From a bacterium (GTDB lineage: Bacteria; Armatimonadota; Fimbriimonadia; Fimbriimonadales; Fimbriimonadaceae): a DNA stretch of 64,000 bases. A program made the position numbers and the translations under genes. The stretch spans positions 186,001 through 250,000 of the forward strand of contig JAIXQR010000002.1 in assembly GCA_027485645.1 (NCBI GenBank), given 5' to 3'. The notes below the pieces were generated by a model. That model was given only the letters and a program-made list of their open reading frames with translations, was not told the DNA's origin and did not search any database. Below, piece by piece: positions 8,002-17,291 of this stretch (positions within the stretch are counted from its first letter, which is position 1; each line of letters starts with the position of its first letter).

Positions 8002-10653
8002 TTACTTCTTCAAGCGCGCAAGGTACTCATCGCGCAGCTCCGTGTGCTTGCTCTTCAGCGGCACCGGCTTTCCGTTGATGAACACGTATCGAATGTTCGA
8101 GGTCAGCTCAAAGGCATCGCCGTCGCTAATCACGATGTTCGCAATCTTGCCCGCCGAGAGCGAGCCGAGCTTGTCGCCGACGCCCAGAATATCCGCCGCA
8201 TCCTGAGTCAGCGCGCGCAGGTGTCGAGCCTTCGAGAGCCCGTATGCCACCGATTCCGCCGACCGGTGCGGAAGGTTCATGACCTCCGCGTACGTGTCGG
8301 ACATGAAGGCGAACTTGACGCCTGCTCGCTCCAGAAGGGCGGGCAGCGCATAAGGGGTCTCATATGGATCCCAGTCGCTCGTCGTGACGTTTGCCGTGAG
8401 CAAGGCTCGACCGGCCGGTTCGATGATGACCGGAATCTTCTCATCCGCCAACAACTTCGCTTCCTTCCAGGCATCTGGTGCAGCGACGAGGACGGCTTTC
8501 AGCTTGCGCTTCTTGATGAACGAAACGGCTTCGCGAATCGCGGTCGCGCTTCGAACGCGGATGAACACCGTCGCCTGCTGCCGGAACAGTGGCTGCATAG
8601 CCTCATACGCCGCGTCGGTTTCGGTGTGAGATCGTCCGTATTCGGCCGCCTTCTCGAAGTAGTCGTCCAACGCCTTCGCGCTACCGGTGAGCGGGGCAGA
8701 AGCGCCCTGGCCGCCCGCGGTCAGGTGGTCATCGCCGTCGTCATGAAACACCTCGGCTTCTTGCGTGCCGAAGTCGAATCCAAAGTTGCTTGGTCCGCCT
8801 CCGGGCCAGTTGATCGTCAGCGCCGCCTTTGCCGATAGGGTCATCTCTTCTCGAGATCCGCCCAGCAAGTTCAGCACCGAACCAAATCCGGCAATCGCTC
8901 CGCTAGAAGGAGCGGTGAATACCGTCGTAATGCCCTGAACACGCGCCACCGGAATGTGGACCGACTGCACGTTAACCGCCGTCGCCGCGATAAGGTCGGG
9001 CTGATAGTTGCCGAGCTCTCGCGCATCCGTCGCCTGACCAACCTGACCAAACTCGGTCAAGCCAATCTGCGTTCCCGCGTCGATGAACCCCGGATAGACG
9101 TGCATCCCGGCCGCGTTGACGACAACCGCACCGGCCGGCACCGCGAGCTTCTGCCCAACCGCCGCAATCTTCCCATTTCGAACCAGAACCGTACCGTTAG
9201 AGATCGTCGGGCCGGCGACGGTATGAACCGTGCCCCCAACGATTGCGTACAAGTTCGACTTCGCCGGAACCGGCGGATTCGGCACGTACTTGAACGCGTC
9301 CAGCTTGGTCTTGAACGTGCTCTTGGACTTCAGGTTGAAGGAATCCTTCTCTTGGAAGTACACCTCACCCTCAATGAGGGTGGTGTTCACGCGGGAGTAC
9401 ACGCTCAGCGGGTGGCCGTTCCAAATGACGAGGTCCGCATCCTTGCCCACGTCAATCGAACCCACGCGGTGGTCAATACCAAGTTCCTTGGCCGGGTTCA
9501 AAGTGATCAGCTTCAGTGCCTCTTCTTCCGAAAGCCCGCCGCATCGCATCGCCTTTGCCGCGTTGATGGCGATGGCCGTCGTTCCGCTCGTGCCGTCCGT
9601 GTGGAACGAGGTCAGAACGCCTGCCTTGTTCAGAACCGCCGCCGAGTAAGCCGAGATACCGTCGTAGATTTCCAGCTTCGAAGCGTAAGCATCAAAGACC
9701 GAGACGCCGATCCCCGCCGCCGCAAGCTCGGGCGCAATCTTGTAAGTCTCAACCGCGTGCTGAAGCGCGCCGATCTTGAAGCCAAACTCCTGGCTCAATC
9801 GCACCAGCATCAGGTGCTCGTCGGCCCGATACCCGTGGCACTGAATCCAAACCTTCCGGTCCAAAATGTCCGCCAGAGTCTGCAACCGAAGGTCCATGTC
9901 TGGTGCCACCTTCGTTTTGCCCGCGCGGAAATCTGCCCACTTCTTCTTGTAATCCTTCGCCGCCAAGAAGGCGCGTCGATACGTGGCCTCAACGCCCATT
10001 CGAGTTCGCGGGAATCGCGTTGGGTTCGTCCCACCCGACCGCGTTACGTTCTCGCCCAGCGCGAACTTGATCATTCGCGGCGCATCAGAAATCGTCGCAT
10101 CGTCCGGATTCGCGCCGTACTTGAACTTGATGACCAAGCTCTCGGCTCCGACCGGGTTCGCGCTGCCGTGCAGCAACATGCCCGTGGTTTCGCCCGAAGC
10201 AACCGCCTGCCAAACGTTCTTCAACTCGGGGTTGAGAACGTCAAGAATGCGTGCCTCGGCGACAATTGAGTCGCTGCCTTCGTTCGTAACATCGGCCCCT
10301 CGGTGAACGTGGGTGTCCACAATTCCTGGGCTGACGACTTTGCCGGTGGCATCGATGACGGTGATTCCGGCGGGCTGAGCGATGTTGCCAATCGCGACGA
10401 TCTTGCCCTTTCGAACCAAGATGTTGCCCTTCTCAATCGTTCCGTGGGAAGCGGTGAGAATCCGCGCGCCCTTGATAAAGACGTCGCCGTTGGTCTTGAG
10501 CCGTGGCTTTCGGTCTGCCGAAGTTTCGACGGGCCAAGACTTATCTGGCCCTTCTACCGGCGCCTTTGGTGCCGCCGGTGCGGTCTGTGCCGCCGCAGAA
10601 CCCGCGAGCACGATGCTCAGCGCGGTAGTTGCAAAAAACGATAGGTATTTCAT
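8002..10653 (-). CDS. Exported double amidohydrolase-fold protein (active N half, degenerate C half)
   Basis: The 883-residue protein has a signal peptide (residues 1-22, ending SAAAQT) and two tandem amidohydrolase/imidazolonepropionase-like modules. Module one (about 55-440) retains metal ligands: H115-x-H117 in VDTHVH, later His residues in IQCHGY and LQHAVE, and an Asp in FHTDGTSG. It is therefore probably a working metal-dependent hydrolase of cyclic amide or dipeptide-like bonds. Module two (about 465-870) keeps the fold signatures (VYPGFIDAG, LGSLSAGKIANIVI) but the HxH is replaced by GTQIG, so it is probably non-catalytic. Its ATG overlaps the stop of the upstream 434-residue gene by 4 bases, indicating translational coupling. 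Substrate is unknown. Confidence 0.85.
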   Translation of the reverse strand: MKYLSFFATTALSIVLAGSAAAQTAPAAPKAPVEGPDKSWPVETSADRKPRLKTNGDVFIKGARILTASHGTIEKGNILVRKGKIVAIGNIAQPAGITVIDATGKVVSPGIVDTHVHRGADVTNEGSDSIVAEARILDVLNPELKNVWQAVASGETTGMLLHGSANPVGAESLVIKFKYGANPDDATISDAPRMIKFALGENVTRSGGTNPTRFPRTRMGVEATYRRAFLAAKDYKKKWADFRAGKTKVAPDMDLRLQTLADILDRKVWIQCHGYRADEHLMLVRLSQEFGFKIGALQHAVETYKIAPELAAAGIGVSVFDAYASKLEIYDGISAYSAAVLNKAGVLTSFHTDGTSGTTAIAINAAKAMRCGGLSEEEALKLITLNPAKELGIDHRVGSIDVGKDADLVIWNGHPLSVYSRVNTTLIEGEVYFQEKDSFNLKSKSTFKTKLDAFKYVPNPPVPAKSNLYAIVGGTVHTVAGPTISNGTVLVRNGKIAAVGQKLAVPAGAVVVNAAGMHVYPGFIDAGTQIGLTEFGQVGQATDARELGNYQPDLIAATAVNVQSVHIPVARVQGITTVFTAPSSGAIAGFGSVLNLLGGSREEMTLSAKAALTINWPGGGPSNFGFDFGTQEAEVFHDDGDDHLTAGGQGASAPLTGSAKALDDYFEKAAEYGRSHTETDAAYEAMQPLFRQQATVFIRVRSATAIREAVSFIKKRKLKAVLVAAPDAWKEAKLLADEKIPVIIEPAGRALLTANVTTSDWDPYETPYALPALLERAGVKFAFMSDTYAEVMNLPHRSAESVAYGLSKARHLRALTQDAADILGVGDKLGSLSAGKIANIVISDGDAFELTSNIRYVFINGKPVPLKSKHTELRDEYLARLKK

Positions 10654-11954
10654 TTAGCTGGCTTTGCTCCAACGGCAATCTGCTTGCCTTCCACAATCAC
10701 GGAAACCACGGTCTTGCTCTCCACCGCAAAGTCTCCGTTCATCAAAACGAGGTTGGCGAGCTTTCCGGGCTCAATTGAGCCGACCTTGTCGCCGATCCCA
10801 AAAATCTCCGCCGCGCCCAGGGTCATCGAGCGCAGGGCCACCTCACGTGGCACGCCGTAGCTGATCGCCTTTCGCACGCCGCCCAGGTACCCCTTCATGC
10901 CAAGTCCGCCCCGGAATGCAATCGGAATCCCCGCCTGACTCAGCAGCTTCGCGTTAGCATTTCGCTCGTTCCAGGTCTTCCATCGGTCTTCAAGAACGGC
11001 TGCTGGAGTCGCATCGCGACCTTCGCCGACTTTCCGCGTTGGCTCATCCGTAAAGTCCAAATTGATGACGACCGGAACGCTGTGCTTCTTCAGCGTCGAA
11101 ATCATTCGGTAGGTATCAATTCCACCGTTAACGATAAATTTGTATCCAAATTCCTCCGCATATCGCGCCGCTCGCGCGATGTCCCGTGAGTTCGCAATGG
11201 TGTAGAGGGCCGGCACTTTGCCCGTGACCAAAGGCTTCAAACCCTCATAGCTCGGGTCCGCCTTAGATGGCGTTTTGGCCGCATAAGTCTTCGCGTCGTA
11301 CAGCGTCTGTCGCAGCAGCGCAAACACGCCAAACGGCGTTTGCGGATACGTGTAGCCCGGATCAGCTGCTGGTGCCTGTTGTCGTCCCTGACCGCCCGCC
11401 ATCTCGTCTCCGCCTCGGAATCCGCCGCTGGACCGGAAATTGATCTCCGTCGCGACTTCGCCCGAAAGCACCTTTGGCTCAGCTCCAAGGTTCACGATGC
11501 CCGCCATGCCGCTAATCGTTCCGTCGCCCGAGCTCAGCAGAAGGGAAGTCACGCCGTTTTCGTGCCGATCTCCGTATGGAGCCTTCAGGTCCAGGTGCAT
11601 CACCGCCTTAACGTCGGCTCGGTTGCCACGCCGGTTCTCCTTCCACATCGTCGCCGGGGCCGTATTGCGCGTGTCCGGCTGTTTCGTCCCGCTGGCCAGC
11701 GGGGTCGGAAGCTTCAGCCCAGAAGTCGAGTAGGCATCGATGAAGCCCGGATAAACCGTGAGGCCCGCGCCGTTAATCACCGTAGCGCCCGCGGGAACCT
11801 GGACGTCTGGACCAACAGCAACGATCTTATCGTCCTGAATGACGATGTTCCCGACCGGGATCACTTGGCCATTACCAACTTCGATCCGTGCCGACTGTAT
11901 GACGATGGGTGGCGCAACGGCCACGAGACTTGCGAAAAAGAGAAGCGGTGTCAT
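10650..11954 (-). CDS. Exported amidohydrolase-fold protein lacking the HxH metal motif
   Basis: The 434-residue protein has an N-terminal hydrophobic signal (residues 1-14) and an amidohydrolase fold: beta-sandwich start with VGNIVIQDDKIVAVG, VYPGFIDA at about 68-74, and the C-terminal VGSIEPGKLANLVLMNGD. The metal-binding HxH after FIDA is replaced by YSTSG (75-79), and no compensating histidine pair is obvious. It is thus a pseudo-enzyme or a structural partner of the next gene's product, to which it is coupled by a 4-base overlap. It is the first gene of the pair and faces the fhs gene divergently. Confidence 0.8.
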   Translation of the reverse strand: MTPLLFFASLVAVAPPIVIQSARIEVGNGQVIPVGNIVIQDDKIVAVGPDVQVPAGATVINGAGLTVYPGFIDAYSTSGLKLPTPLASGTKQPDTRNTAPATMWKENRRGNRADVKAVMHLDLKAPYGDRHENGVTSLLLSSGDGTISGMAGIVNLGAEPKVLSGEVATEINFRSSGGFRGGDEMAGGQGRQQAPAADPGYTYPQTPFGVFALLRQTLYDAKTYAAKTPSKADPSYEGLKPLVTGKVPALYTIANSRDIARAARYAEEFGYKFIVNGGIDTYRMISTLKKHSVPVVINLDFTDEPTRKVGEGRDATPAAVLEDRWKTWNERNANAKLLSQAGIPIAFRGGLGMKGYLGGVRKAISYGVPREVALRSMTLGAAEIFGIGDKVGSIEPGKLANLVLMNGDFAVESKTVVSVIVEGKQIAVGAKPAK

Positions 11955-12109
11955 GAATACGGCCGTGCCTCTCGATCTGAGAGTTCACGTTCGGTCCATA
12001 TTAGCGTGAAAACCCAAAATTGAAGCAAAGAAATGCTTCTCGCCCGCCAGCCCACTGCGTAGATCAAGCCCTTCCTCTCGGCAATTTGCCAGACTCTACG
12101 ACAAAGCTC

Positions 12110-13738
12110 ATGACCAACCTCGATATCGCCCAGAGTGCCGAACTTCGCCCGATTGCCGAAATCATCAAGAGTAGCGGCCTCGACACAAGCGATTACGAAC
12201 CGCTCGGTCATTACAAAGCAAAGCTGACCCAATCCGCCGTTTCTAGGCTTTCCCAAACCAAGCGCGGCAAGCTCATCCTCGTCACTGCCATCAACCCAAC
12301 CCCCGCCGGCGAAGGCAAAACCACCGTCACCATCGGCCTCGCCCAGGGCCTCGCGAAGATCGGCAAGGTCAGCATCCCCGCCACTCGCGAGCCCGCTCTC
12401 GGCCCGATCTTCGGCGTAAAAGGCGGAGCTTGCGGCGGAGGATATAGCCAAGTCCTCCCGATGGAGGACATTAACCTCTTCTTCACCGGCGATTTTCCTG
12501 CCATCACCGCCGCGCATAACCTCCTGAGCGCGATGCTCGATGCCCACCTGCAGCACGGTAACGAGCTCCAGATCGACACTCGCGCCGCCCTTTGGCCCCG
12601 GACCATCGACATGAACGACCGATCTCTCCGCGAGATCGTCGTCGGTCTCGGCTCCGGCAACGGCGTCGTCCGCGAAGACGGATTCGTCATCACCCCCGCA
12701 AGCGAGATCATGGCAATCCTCTGCCTTTCAACCTCGATCACCGACCTGAAGGAACGACTCGGAAACATCGTCGTCGGCCGGAACACCAAGCGCGCCCCCG
12801 TCTTCGCCCGCGACCTCCGTGCCAACGGCGTCATGGCCGCTCTCCTCGCGACCGCCCTTCGGCCCAACCTTGTGCAAACCATCGAAGGCGGACTTGCCCT
12901 CGTCCACGGCGGACCGTTCGGCAACATCGCCCACGGATGCTCTTCCATCGTCGGCACCCAATCCGCCCTCGGCCTGGCAGATTTCGTCGTTACCGAAGCA
13001 GGCTTCGGCGCTGATCTTGGAGCCGAGAAGTTCCTGAACATCGTATGCCCCCGCCTCGGCTACGGCCCGGATGCCATCGTCCTCGTCGCGACCGTCCGCG
13101 CTCTTCAACACCACGGCGGCGGCGACCTTAGTCTCGGCTACCAAAACCTCAAGCGCCACATCCGGCACCTCTCCCAATACGGCCCGCCCGTCGTCGTCGC
13201 CATCAACCAGCGCGCCGAAGACTCGCTGGACGATCATCAATTCTTGATCGACCAGTGCTCCGAGGACGGAATCAAAGCCGTAACGGCAAACCCCTGGAAC
13301 GGCGGCGGCGCTGGCTGCGAAGCCCTCGCCACCTACGTGTCAGAGATTGCCTCCACACCGTCCGAGTTCACCCCGATCTACCAGGCAACTCAACCCATCG
13401 AGGAGAAGCTGGGCAACATCGTTCAGAAGGTTTACGGCGGTATCGGAGTTGACCTCGCCGACAAGGCACAGAAAGACGCCACCTGGCTACAAAAGCACGG
13501 CTTCGCCGAGCTTCCTATTTGCGTGGCCAAAACCCAATACAGCGTCAGCGATGACCCAGCCCTCCTAAACGCGCCGGAAGGTTTCAACCTCCACGTGCGC
13601 GAGCTGCGACTCTCGGCGGGTGCCGGATTCATCGTCGCCGTCTGCGGAGACATCCTTCTCATGCCCGGCCTCGGCAAGGCCCCAAGCGCCTTCAACATCG
13701 ACATCGACGCCGATGGCAAAATCACCGGCCTGTTCTAG
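12110..13738 (+). CDS. fhs: Formate-tetrahydrofolate ligase
   Basis: This enzyme joins formate to tetrahydrofolate with ATP, giving 10-formyl-THF for one-carbon metabolism. Family motifs are clear: the ATP loop TPAGEGKTT (about residue 62 onward), REPALGPIFGVKGGACGGGYSQV, the LTGDF-equivalent FTGDFPAI, and GRVIRAEGG-equivalent VQTIEGGLALVHGGPFGNIAHGC. The chosen ATG (12110, MTNLDIAQS) gives 542 residues, close to the usual 555; the longer open frame from 12020 is unlikely. It is a single gene, divergent from the amidohydrolase pair, with no other folate genes nearby. Confidence 0.96.
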   Translation: MTNLDIAQSAELRPIAEIIKSSGLDTSDYEPLGHYKAKLTQSAVSRLSQTKRGKLILVTAINPTPAGEGKTTVTIGLAQGLAKIGKVSIPATREPALGPIFGVKGGACGGGYSQVLPMEDINLFFTGDFPAITAAHNLLSAMLDAHLQHGNELQIDTRAALWPRTIDMNDRSLREIVVGLGSGNGVVREDGFVITPASEIMAILCLSTSITDLKERLGNIVVGRNTKRAPVFARDLRANGVMAALLATALRPNLVQTIEGGLALVHGGPFGNIAHGCSSIVGTQSALGLADFVVTEAGFGADLGAEKFLNIVCPRLGYGPDAIVLVATVRALQHHGGGDLSLGYQNLKRHIRHLSQYGPPVVVAINQRAEDSLDDHQFLIDQCSEDGIKAVTANPWNGGGAGCEALATYVSEIASTPSEFTPIYQATQPIEEKLGNIVQKVYGGIGVDLADKAQKDATWLQKHGFAELPICVAKTQYSVSDDPALLNAPEGFNLHVRELRLSAGAGFIVAVCGDILLMPGLGKAPSAFNIDIDADGKITGLF

Positions 13739-13786
13739 TCTCGCTGAGCGATCTATAGCAAGTTTAGGTAACGTTCCGAACCAAAG

Positions 13787-16114
13787 ATGACTTTTGCCCT
13801 CGCTCTTCTTGCCGTCGCCGCCCAAACGAACCCGGCGACGGTGCCAGATATCGACCGCGCTCTCGGGATCGAGCGCGAGTACCGGGGCAAAGCCTTCCGA
13901 ACCCGGGTGACCCCAAACTGGCTACCCAACGGGGGCCTCTGGTACCGGCTCGAAACCGGTCCGACCAGCGTCGAATGGGTCGCCGTAGACCCGACCGGAA
14001 AAGTCTCGCGATTCAAAACCGAAGCCGACCTGCGCGCAAAACTCGGCGCATCCCTCGGCCCAGAAAAGCCTCTCCTCCTCACCGCCCAGCCCCAGCCCGC
14101 TGCCGCCGGTGAGCGAGTCGATTTCGAGTTCCTCAACCGCTCCGGAAAACCCGTCCAAATCTTCTGGGTCAACGACGACGAGCGCGTGCCTTACGCGAAA
14201 ATTGACCCTGCCAAATCCCACGTCCAAGGCACTTTCTCCGGTCACGTGTGGGAAGTCCGCTTCGCCGATGGCAAAACGATCGGCTACGTAACCGTGCCCG
14301 CCCTCGGCGGAAAAGTCCAAATCGAAGCCTCCGTCCGCGCCGAAGTCGCCCCGGCAAAACCCGAACGCACTCCCGCCCCGTGGAACTTCGCGATCAAGAA
14401 AAATGACCTCTGGGCAACCGACATCGCCACCGGTCAAGAGTTTCAGATCACCTTCGACGGCACCCCCAGCGATCACTATCGCACCACCGGCAACTACTGG
14501 TCCCCCGACCAGTCAAAGCTTGTGGTCTTCCGCACCCGCGCCGCCCAAGAGCGGAAAGTCAACATCGTTTCCTCCTCGCCAAAAGACCAGCTCCAGCCGA
14601 AGCTCATCACCCTCGATTACCTAAAGCCGGGGGACCAAATTGCCCTCCCACGCCCGGTGCTCATCGACGTCAAGACCCGCACCGCGAAGCTCCTCGATAA
14701 CGCGCTCTTTCCAAACCCCTGGAGCCTGCCACCTCTCGCAAACAGCGGCTGGGGCACCGGCGTCACGTGGAGCCCCGATTCCAGCCGGTTCTACTTCGCC
14801 TACAACGAGCGCGGACATCAACTCATGCGCGTGGTGTCCGTCGACTCCGAATCCGGCACGCCGACCACCCTCTTCGAGGACAAGACCAAAACCTTCATCC
14901 ACTATTCCGGTAAGTTTTGGTCTAAATACTTGCCGAAATCGAACGAAATCATCTGGATGAGCGAGCGTGACGGCTGGAACCACCTCTACGCTCATGACGC
15001 CAAAACCGGCGCGCTAACGCGCCAGCTCACCCGCGGCCCTTGGGTCGTCCGCAGCGTCGAATCCCACGACGAGGCCGCGAATACTCTCCTGCTCCGCGTC
15101 GCTGGCAGGACGCCGAATGAGGACCCGTACCACGACCACTACGTCGAGCTCAACCTCAACACAGGCGCGATTTTGCCGCTGACCACCGCCGACGGCACCC
15201 ATCGCCTCACCTTCTCGCCGGACAATCAAACCTATCTCGACACCTACTCCCGCGTCGACCTACCCCCCGTGACCGAGCTCCGACGTCGAAAAGACGGCAC
15301 CAAGATCGCCACCCTTGAAACCAGCGACATAACTGGACTTTTTGCCACCGGCTGGCGCGCCCCGCAGCGCTTCGTCGCCAAAGGTCGAGATGGCAAAACC
15401 GACATCTACGGCGTCCTGTGGCGACCCAAAAACTTCAAACCCGGCAAGAAATATCCCGTTATCGAGCAAATCTACGCTGGCCCGCAAGGCTTCTTTGTCC
15501 CCAAGCAATGGAGCGCCACCTTCGGCAACCCCCAGCAAATCGCCGAGCTTGGCTTCCTCGTTGTGCAAATCGACGGCATGGGCACCGATGGCCGCAGTAA
15601 AGCCTTCCACGACGTCGCCCACAAGAACCTGAAAGACGCCGGATTCCCCGACCGCATCGCCTGGATGAAAGCCCTCGCCAAGCAGGAACCGGCCATGGAC
15701 CTCACTCGCGTCGGCATCTATGGCGGCAGCGCCGGTGGGCAAAACGCCATGGCCGCCGTTCTGTGGCATGGCGATTTCTACAAAGCCGCCGTCGCCGACT
15801 GCGGCTGCCACGACAACCGCATGGACAAAGTCTGGTGGAACGAGCAGTGGATGGGCTACCCGGTCGATAAGTCCTATGAAGACAGTTCGAACGTCGTCAA
15901 CGCCGCCCGCCTGAAGGGCAAGCTCATGCTCACCGTCGGCGAGCTCGACACGAACGTCGACCCCGCCTCTACCATGCAGGTCGCCGATGCTCTCATCCGC
16001 GCCGGAAAAGACTTCGACCTCATCGTCTTCCCCGGCGGCGGCCACGGCGCAGGCGAATCGCCCTACGGAAAGCGGAAGCGGATGGAGTTCTTCATTCGCC
16101 ACCTGAATCCATAA
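13787..16114 (+). CDS. S9 family (dipeptidyl peptidase IV-like) serine peptidase
   Basis: The 775-residue protein has an N-terminal hydrophobic stretch (MTFALALLAVAAQT, likely signal), a beta-propeller region (about 150-520; repeated WSPDSSRF-type blades) and a C-terminal alpha/beta hydrolase. The catalytic triad is readable: Ser648 in GGSAGGQ, Asp721 in GELDTNVDP and His753 in GGGHGAG. The ASP-Trp/Tyr motifs (EQIYAGPQGFFV, VVQIDGMGTDGRSKAFHD) match the S9B (DPP-IV) subfamily, which clips X-Pro or X-Ala dipeptides from peptides outside the cytoplasm. It is followed 13 bases later by the Rof-like gene. Confidence 0.92.
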   Translation: MTFALALLAVAAQTNPATVPDIDRALGIEREYRGKAFRTRVTPNWLPNGGLWYRLETGPTSVEWVAVDPTGKVSRFKTEADLRAKLGASLGPEKPLLLTAQPQPAAAGERVDFEFLNRSGKPVQIFWVNDDERVPYAKIDPAKSHVQGTFSGHVWEVRFADGKTIGYVTVPALGGKVQIEASVRAEVAPAKPERTPAPWNFAIKKNDLWATDIATGQEFQITFDGTPSDHYRTTGNYWSPDQSKLVVFRTRAAQERKVNIVSSSPKDQLQPKLITLDYLKPGDQIALPRPVLIDVKTRTAKLLDNALFPNPWSLPPLANSGWGTGVTWSPDSSRFYFAYNERGHQLMRVVSVDSESGTPTTLFEDKTKTFIHYSGKFWSKYLPKSNEIIWMSERDGWNHLYAHDAKTGALTRQLTRGPWVVRSVESHDEAANTLLLRVAGRTPNEDPYHDHYVELNLNTGAILPLTTADGTHRLTFSPDNQTYLDTYSRVDLPPVTELRRRKDGTKIATLETSDITGLFATGWRAPQRFVAKGRDGKTDIYGVLWRPKNFKPGKKYPVIEQIYAGPQGFFVPKQWSATFGNPQQIAELGFLVVQIDGMGTDGRSKAFHDVAHKNLKDAGFPDRIAWMKALAKQEPAMDLTRVGIYGGSAGGQNAMAAVLWHGDFYKAAVADCGCHDNRMDKVWWNEQWMGYPVDKSYEDSSNVVNAARLKGKLMLTVGELDTNVDPASTMQVADALIRAGKDFDLIVFPGGGHGAGESPYGKRKRMEFFIRHLNP

Positions 16115-16127
16115 GAATCGAACAAAC

Positions 16128-16352
16128 GTGGACAAGTACCAACCGATCGATTGCGAACTACACGACAAACTCGAGGATGCTGCCGTCCGCCGTGTCCCGG
16201 TCCAAATCAAGCTCAACACCGGCATGATCACCGGCACCGTGCTTGACGTGAAAACTGTCGCGGACGAAGAGTTCCTCGTGCTCAAAGAGCAACCGGAGCC
16301 CATCCGCCTCGATCGCGTGATCGCGGTCACCGACCCCGCCGAACAGGAATAA
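16128..16352 (+). CDS. Rof-like Rho-binding antiterminator family protein
   Basis: The 74-residue protein begins MDKYQPIDCELHDKLEDA, which matches the Rof/YaeO start (YxPIxCxxYDxLExA). It continues with an Sm-like beta-strand pattern (VQIKLNTGMITGTVLDVKT, then EEFLVLKE and PIRLDRVIAV). Rof binds Rho and inhibits termination in Escherichia coli; the same role here is inference from sequence pattern only. It sits between the S9 peptidase and the FAH-family gene with gaps of 13 and 7 bases, so is probably in their transcript. Confidence 0.72.
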   Translation: MDKYQPIDCELHDKLEDAAVRRVPVQIKLNTGMITGTVLDVKTVADEEFLVLKEQPEPIRLDRVIAVTDPAEQE

Positions 16353-16359
16353 TCCACCC

Positions 16360-17289
16360 ATGAACCAAACCCGCCCCAGCCTCCGTTTTGCCCAAACCCC
16401 GAACGGCCTGGTGGTCGAGGCCGACGGCCTCTTCTGGCCCCTTGCCCTCCGAGAAAACATCTTTCAACTCACTCGAGCCGAGCTTTTCCAGATCCTCCTA
16501 AAAGCAACGACGGGAACGCCGCTCGATGAAGAACCAGAACTTCAAAACTTCGTCGACCCCACCCAAACCCCCATCCTCGGTGCTGGCGTTACCTTCTCGA
16601 ACTCGCACCGCGAGCGCCGAATGGAAGCCCTCCGCGTCGGTGCGCTCACGGAAGTAGAAGATGACGGTCGCCCGACCCCCTACGATGTCGTCTACGACCC
16701 CGCGAACCCGCCCGAAGTCTTTTTCAAGGCCATCCGAACCGGCCACCTCGCCGCACCAAACGAACTCTGGATCCGCCCCGACGGCGGGGAAGATGGCACC
16801 ATCGGCAACAGCGTCCCTGAACCCGAGCGCGTCCTGATCGTGAACCAACAAGGCGAGATCATCGCCGAAACCCTCGGCAGTGACACCACCGCTCGCCAGC
16901 TTGAGAGCCTAAGCCCGCTCTACCTTCCGGCCGCCAAAACCTATCCCGGCTGCACCACCCTCTGCCCCTGGCTCACCGTCTTCTCGCCCGAGATCCCGCA
17001 GCCCGAAATCATCATCCGCATGGAAATCCATCGGAACGGCGAGACCATGTACGCAGACGAATACGGCAGTAGCCAAATGAAGCGCACCCCAGAGAGCCTC
17101 GTCCGTCACGCCCGAACCCTCGCCGCCCAACCAAACGGCACGTTCGAAGCCGGATTCGCCCTCTTCACCGGCACCGGCATCATCCCGCCCATCCAGTTCG
17201 CCCTGGAACCTGGGGACCTCGTCACCATCTCCAGCCCCCAACTCGGAAGGCTAGAAGCCACCACCAAAGTCGTCCAATTCGGGTTCTAA
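16360..17289 (+). CDS. FAH-family protein, probable 2-keto-3-deoxy-pentonate dehydratase
   Basis: This is a fumarylacetoacetate hydrolase-fold protein of 309 residues. The fold's metal site appears as PEPERVLIV with the E-x-E arrangement, followed by GEIIAETLGSDTTAR, YLPAAKTYPGC and a GTGIIP-type C-terminal loop. Relatives with this layout (XylX/KdaD type) remove water from 2-keto-3-deoxy-xylonate or arabinonate to form alpha-ketoglutarate semialdehyde. The neighbouring YjhG/YagF-type sugar-acid dehydratase, 2 bases downstream, supports that role. A simple FAH hydrolase is the alternative. Confidence 0.78.
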   Translation: MNQTRPSLRFAQTPNGLVVEADGLFWPLALRENIFQLTRAELFQILLKATTGTPLDEEPELQNFVDPTQTPILGAGVTFSNSHRERRMEALRVGALTEVEDDGRPTPYDVVYDPANPPEVFFKAIRTGHLAAPNELWIRPDGGEDGTIGNSVPEPERVLIVNQQGEIIAETLGSDTTARQLESLSPLYLPAAKTYPGCTTLCPWLTVFSPEIPQPEIIIRMEIHRNGETMYADEYGSSQMKRTPESLVRHARTLAAQPNGTFEAGFALFTGTGIIPPIQFALEPGDLVTISSPQLGRLEATTKVVQFGF

Positions 17290-17291
17290 AC

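Noticed and set aside
11951-12556. Long minus-strand frames inside fhs
   Set aside because: They are antisense shadows of a confident enzyme gene with GC-rich third positions.
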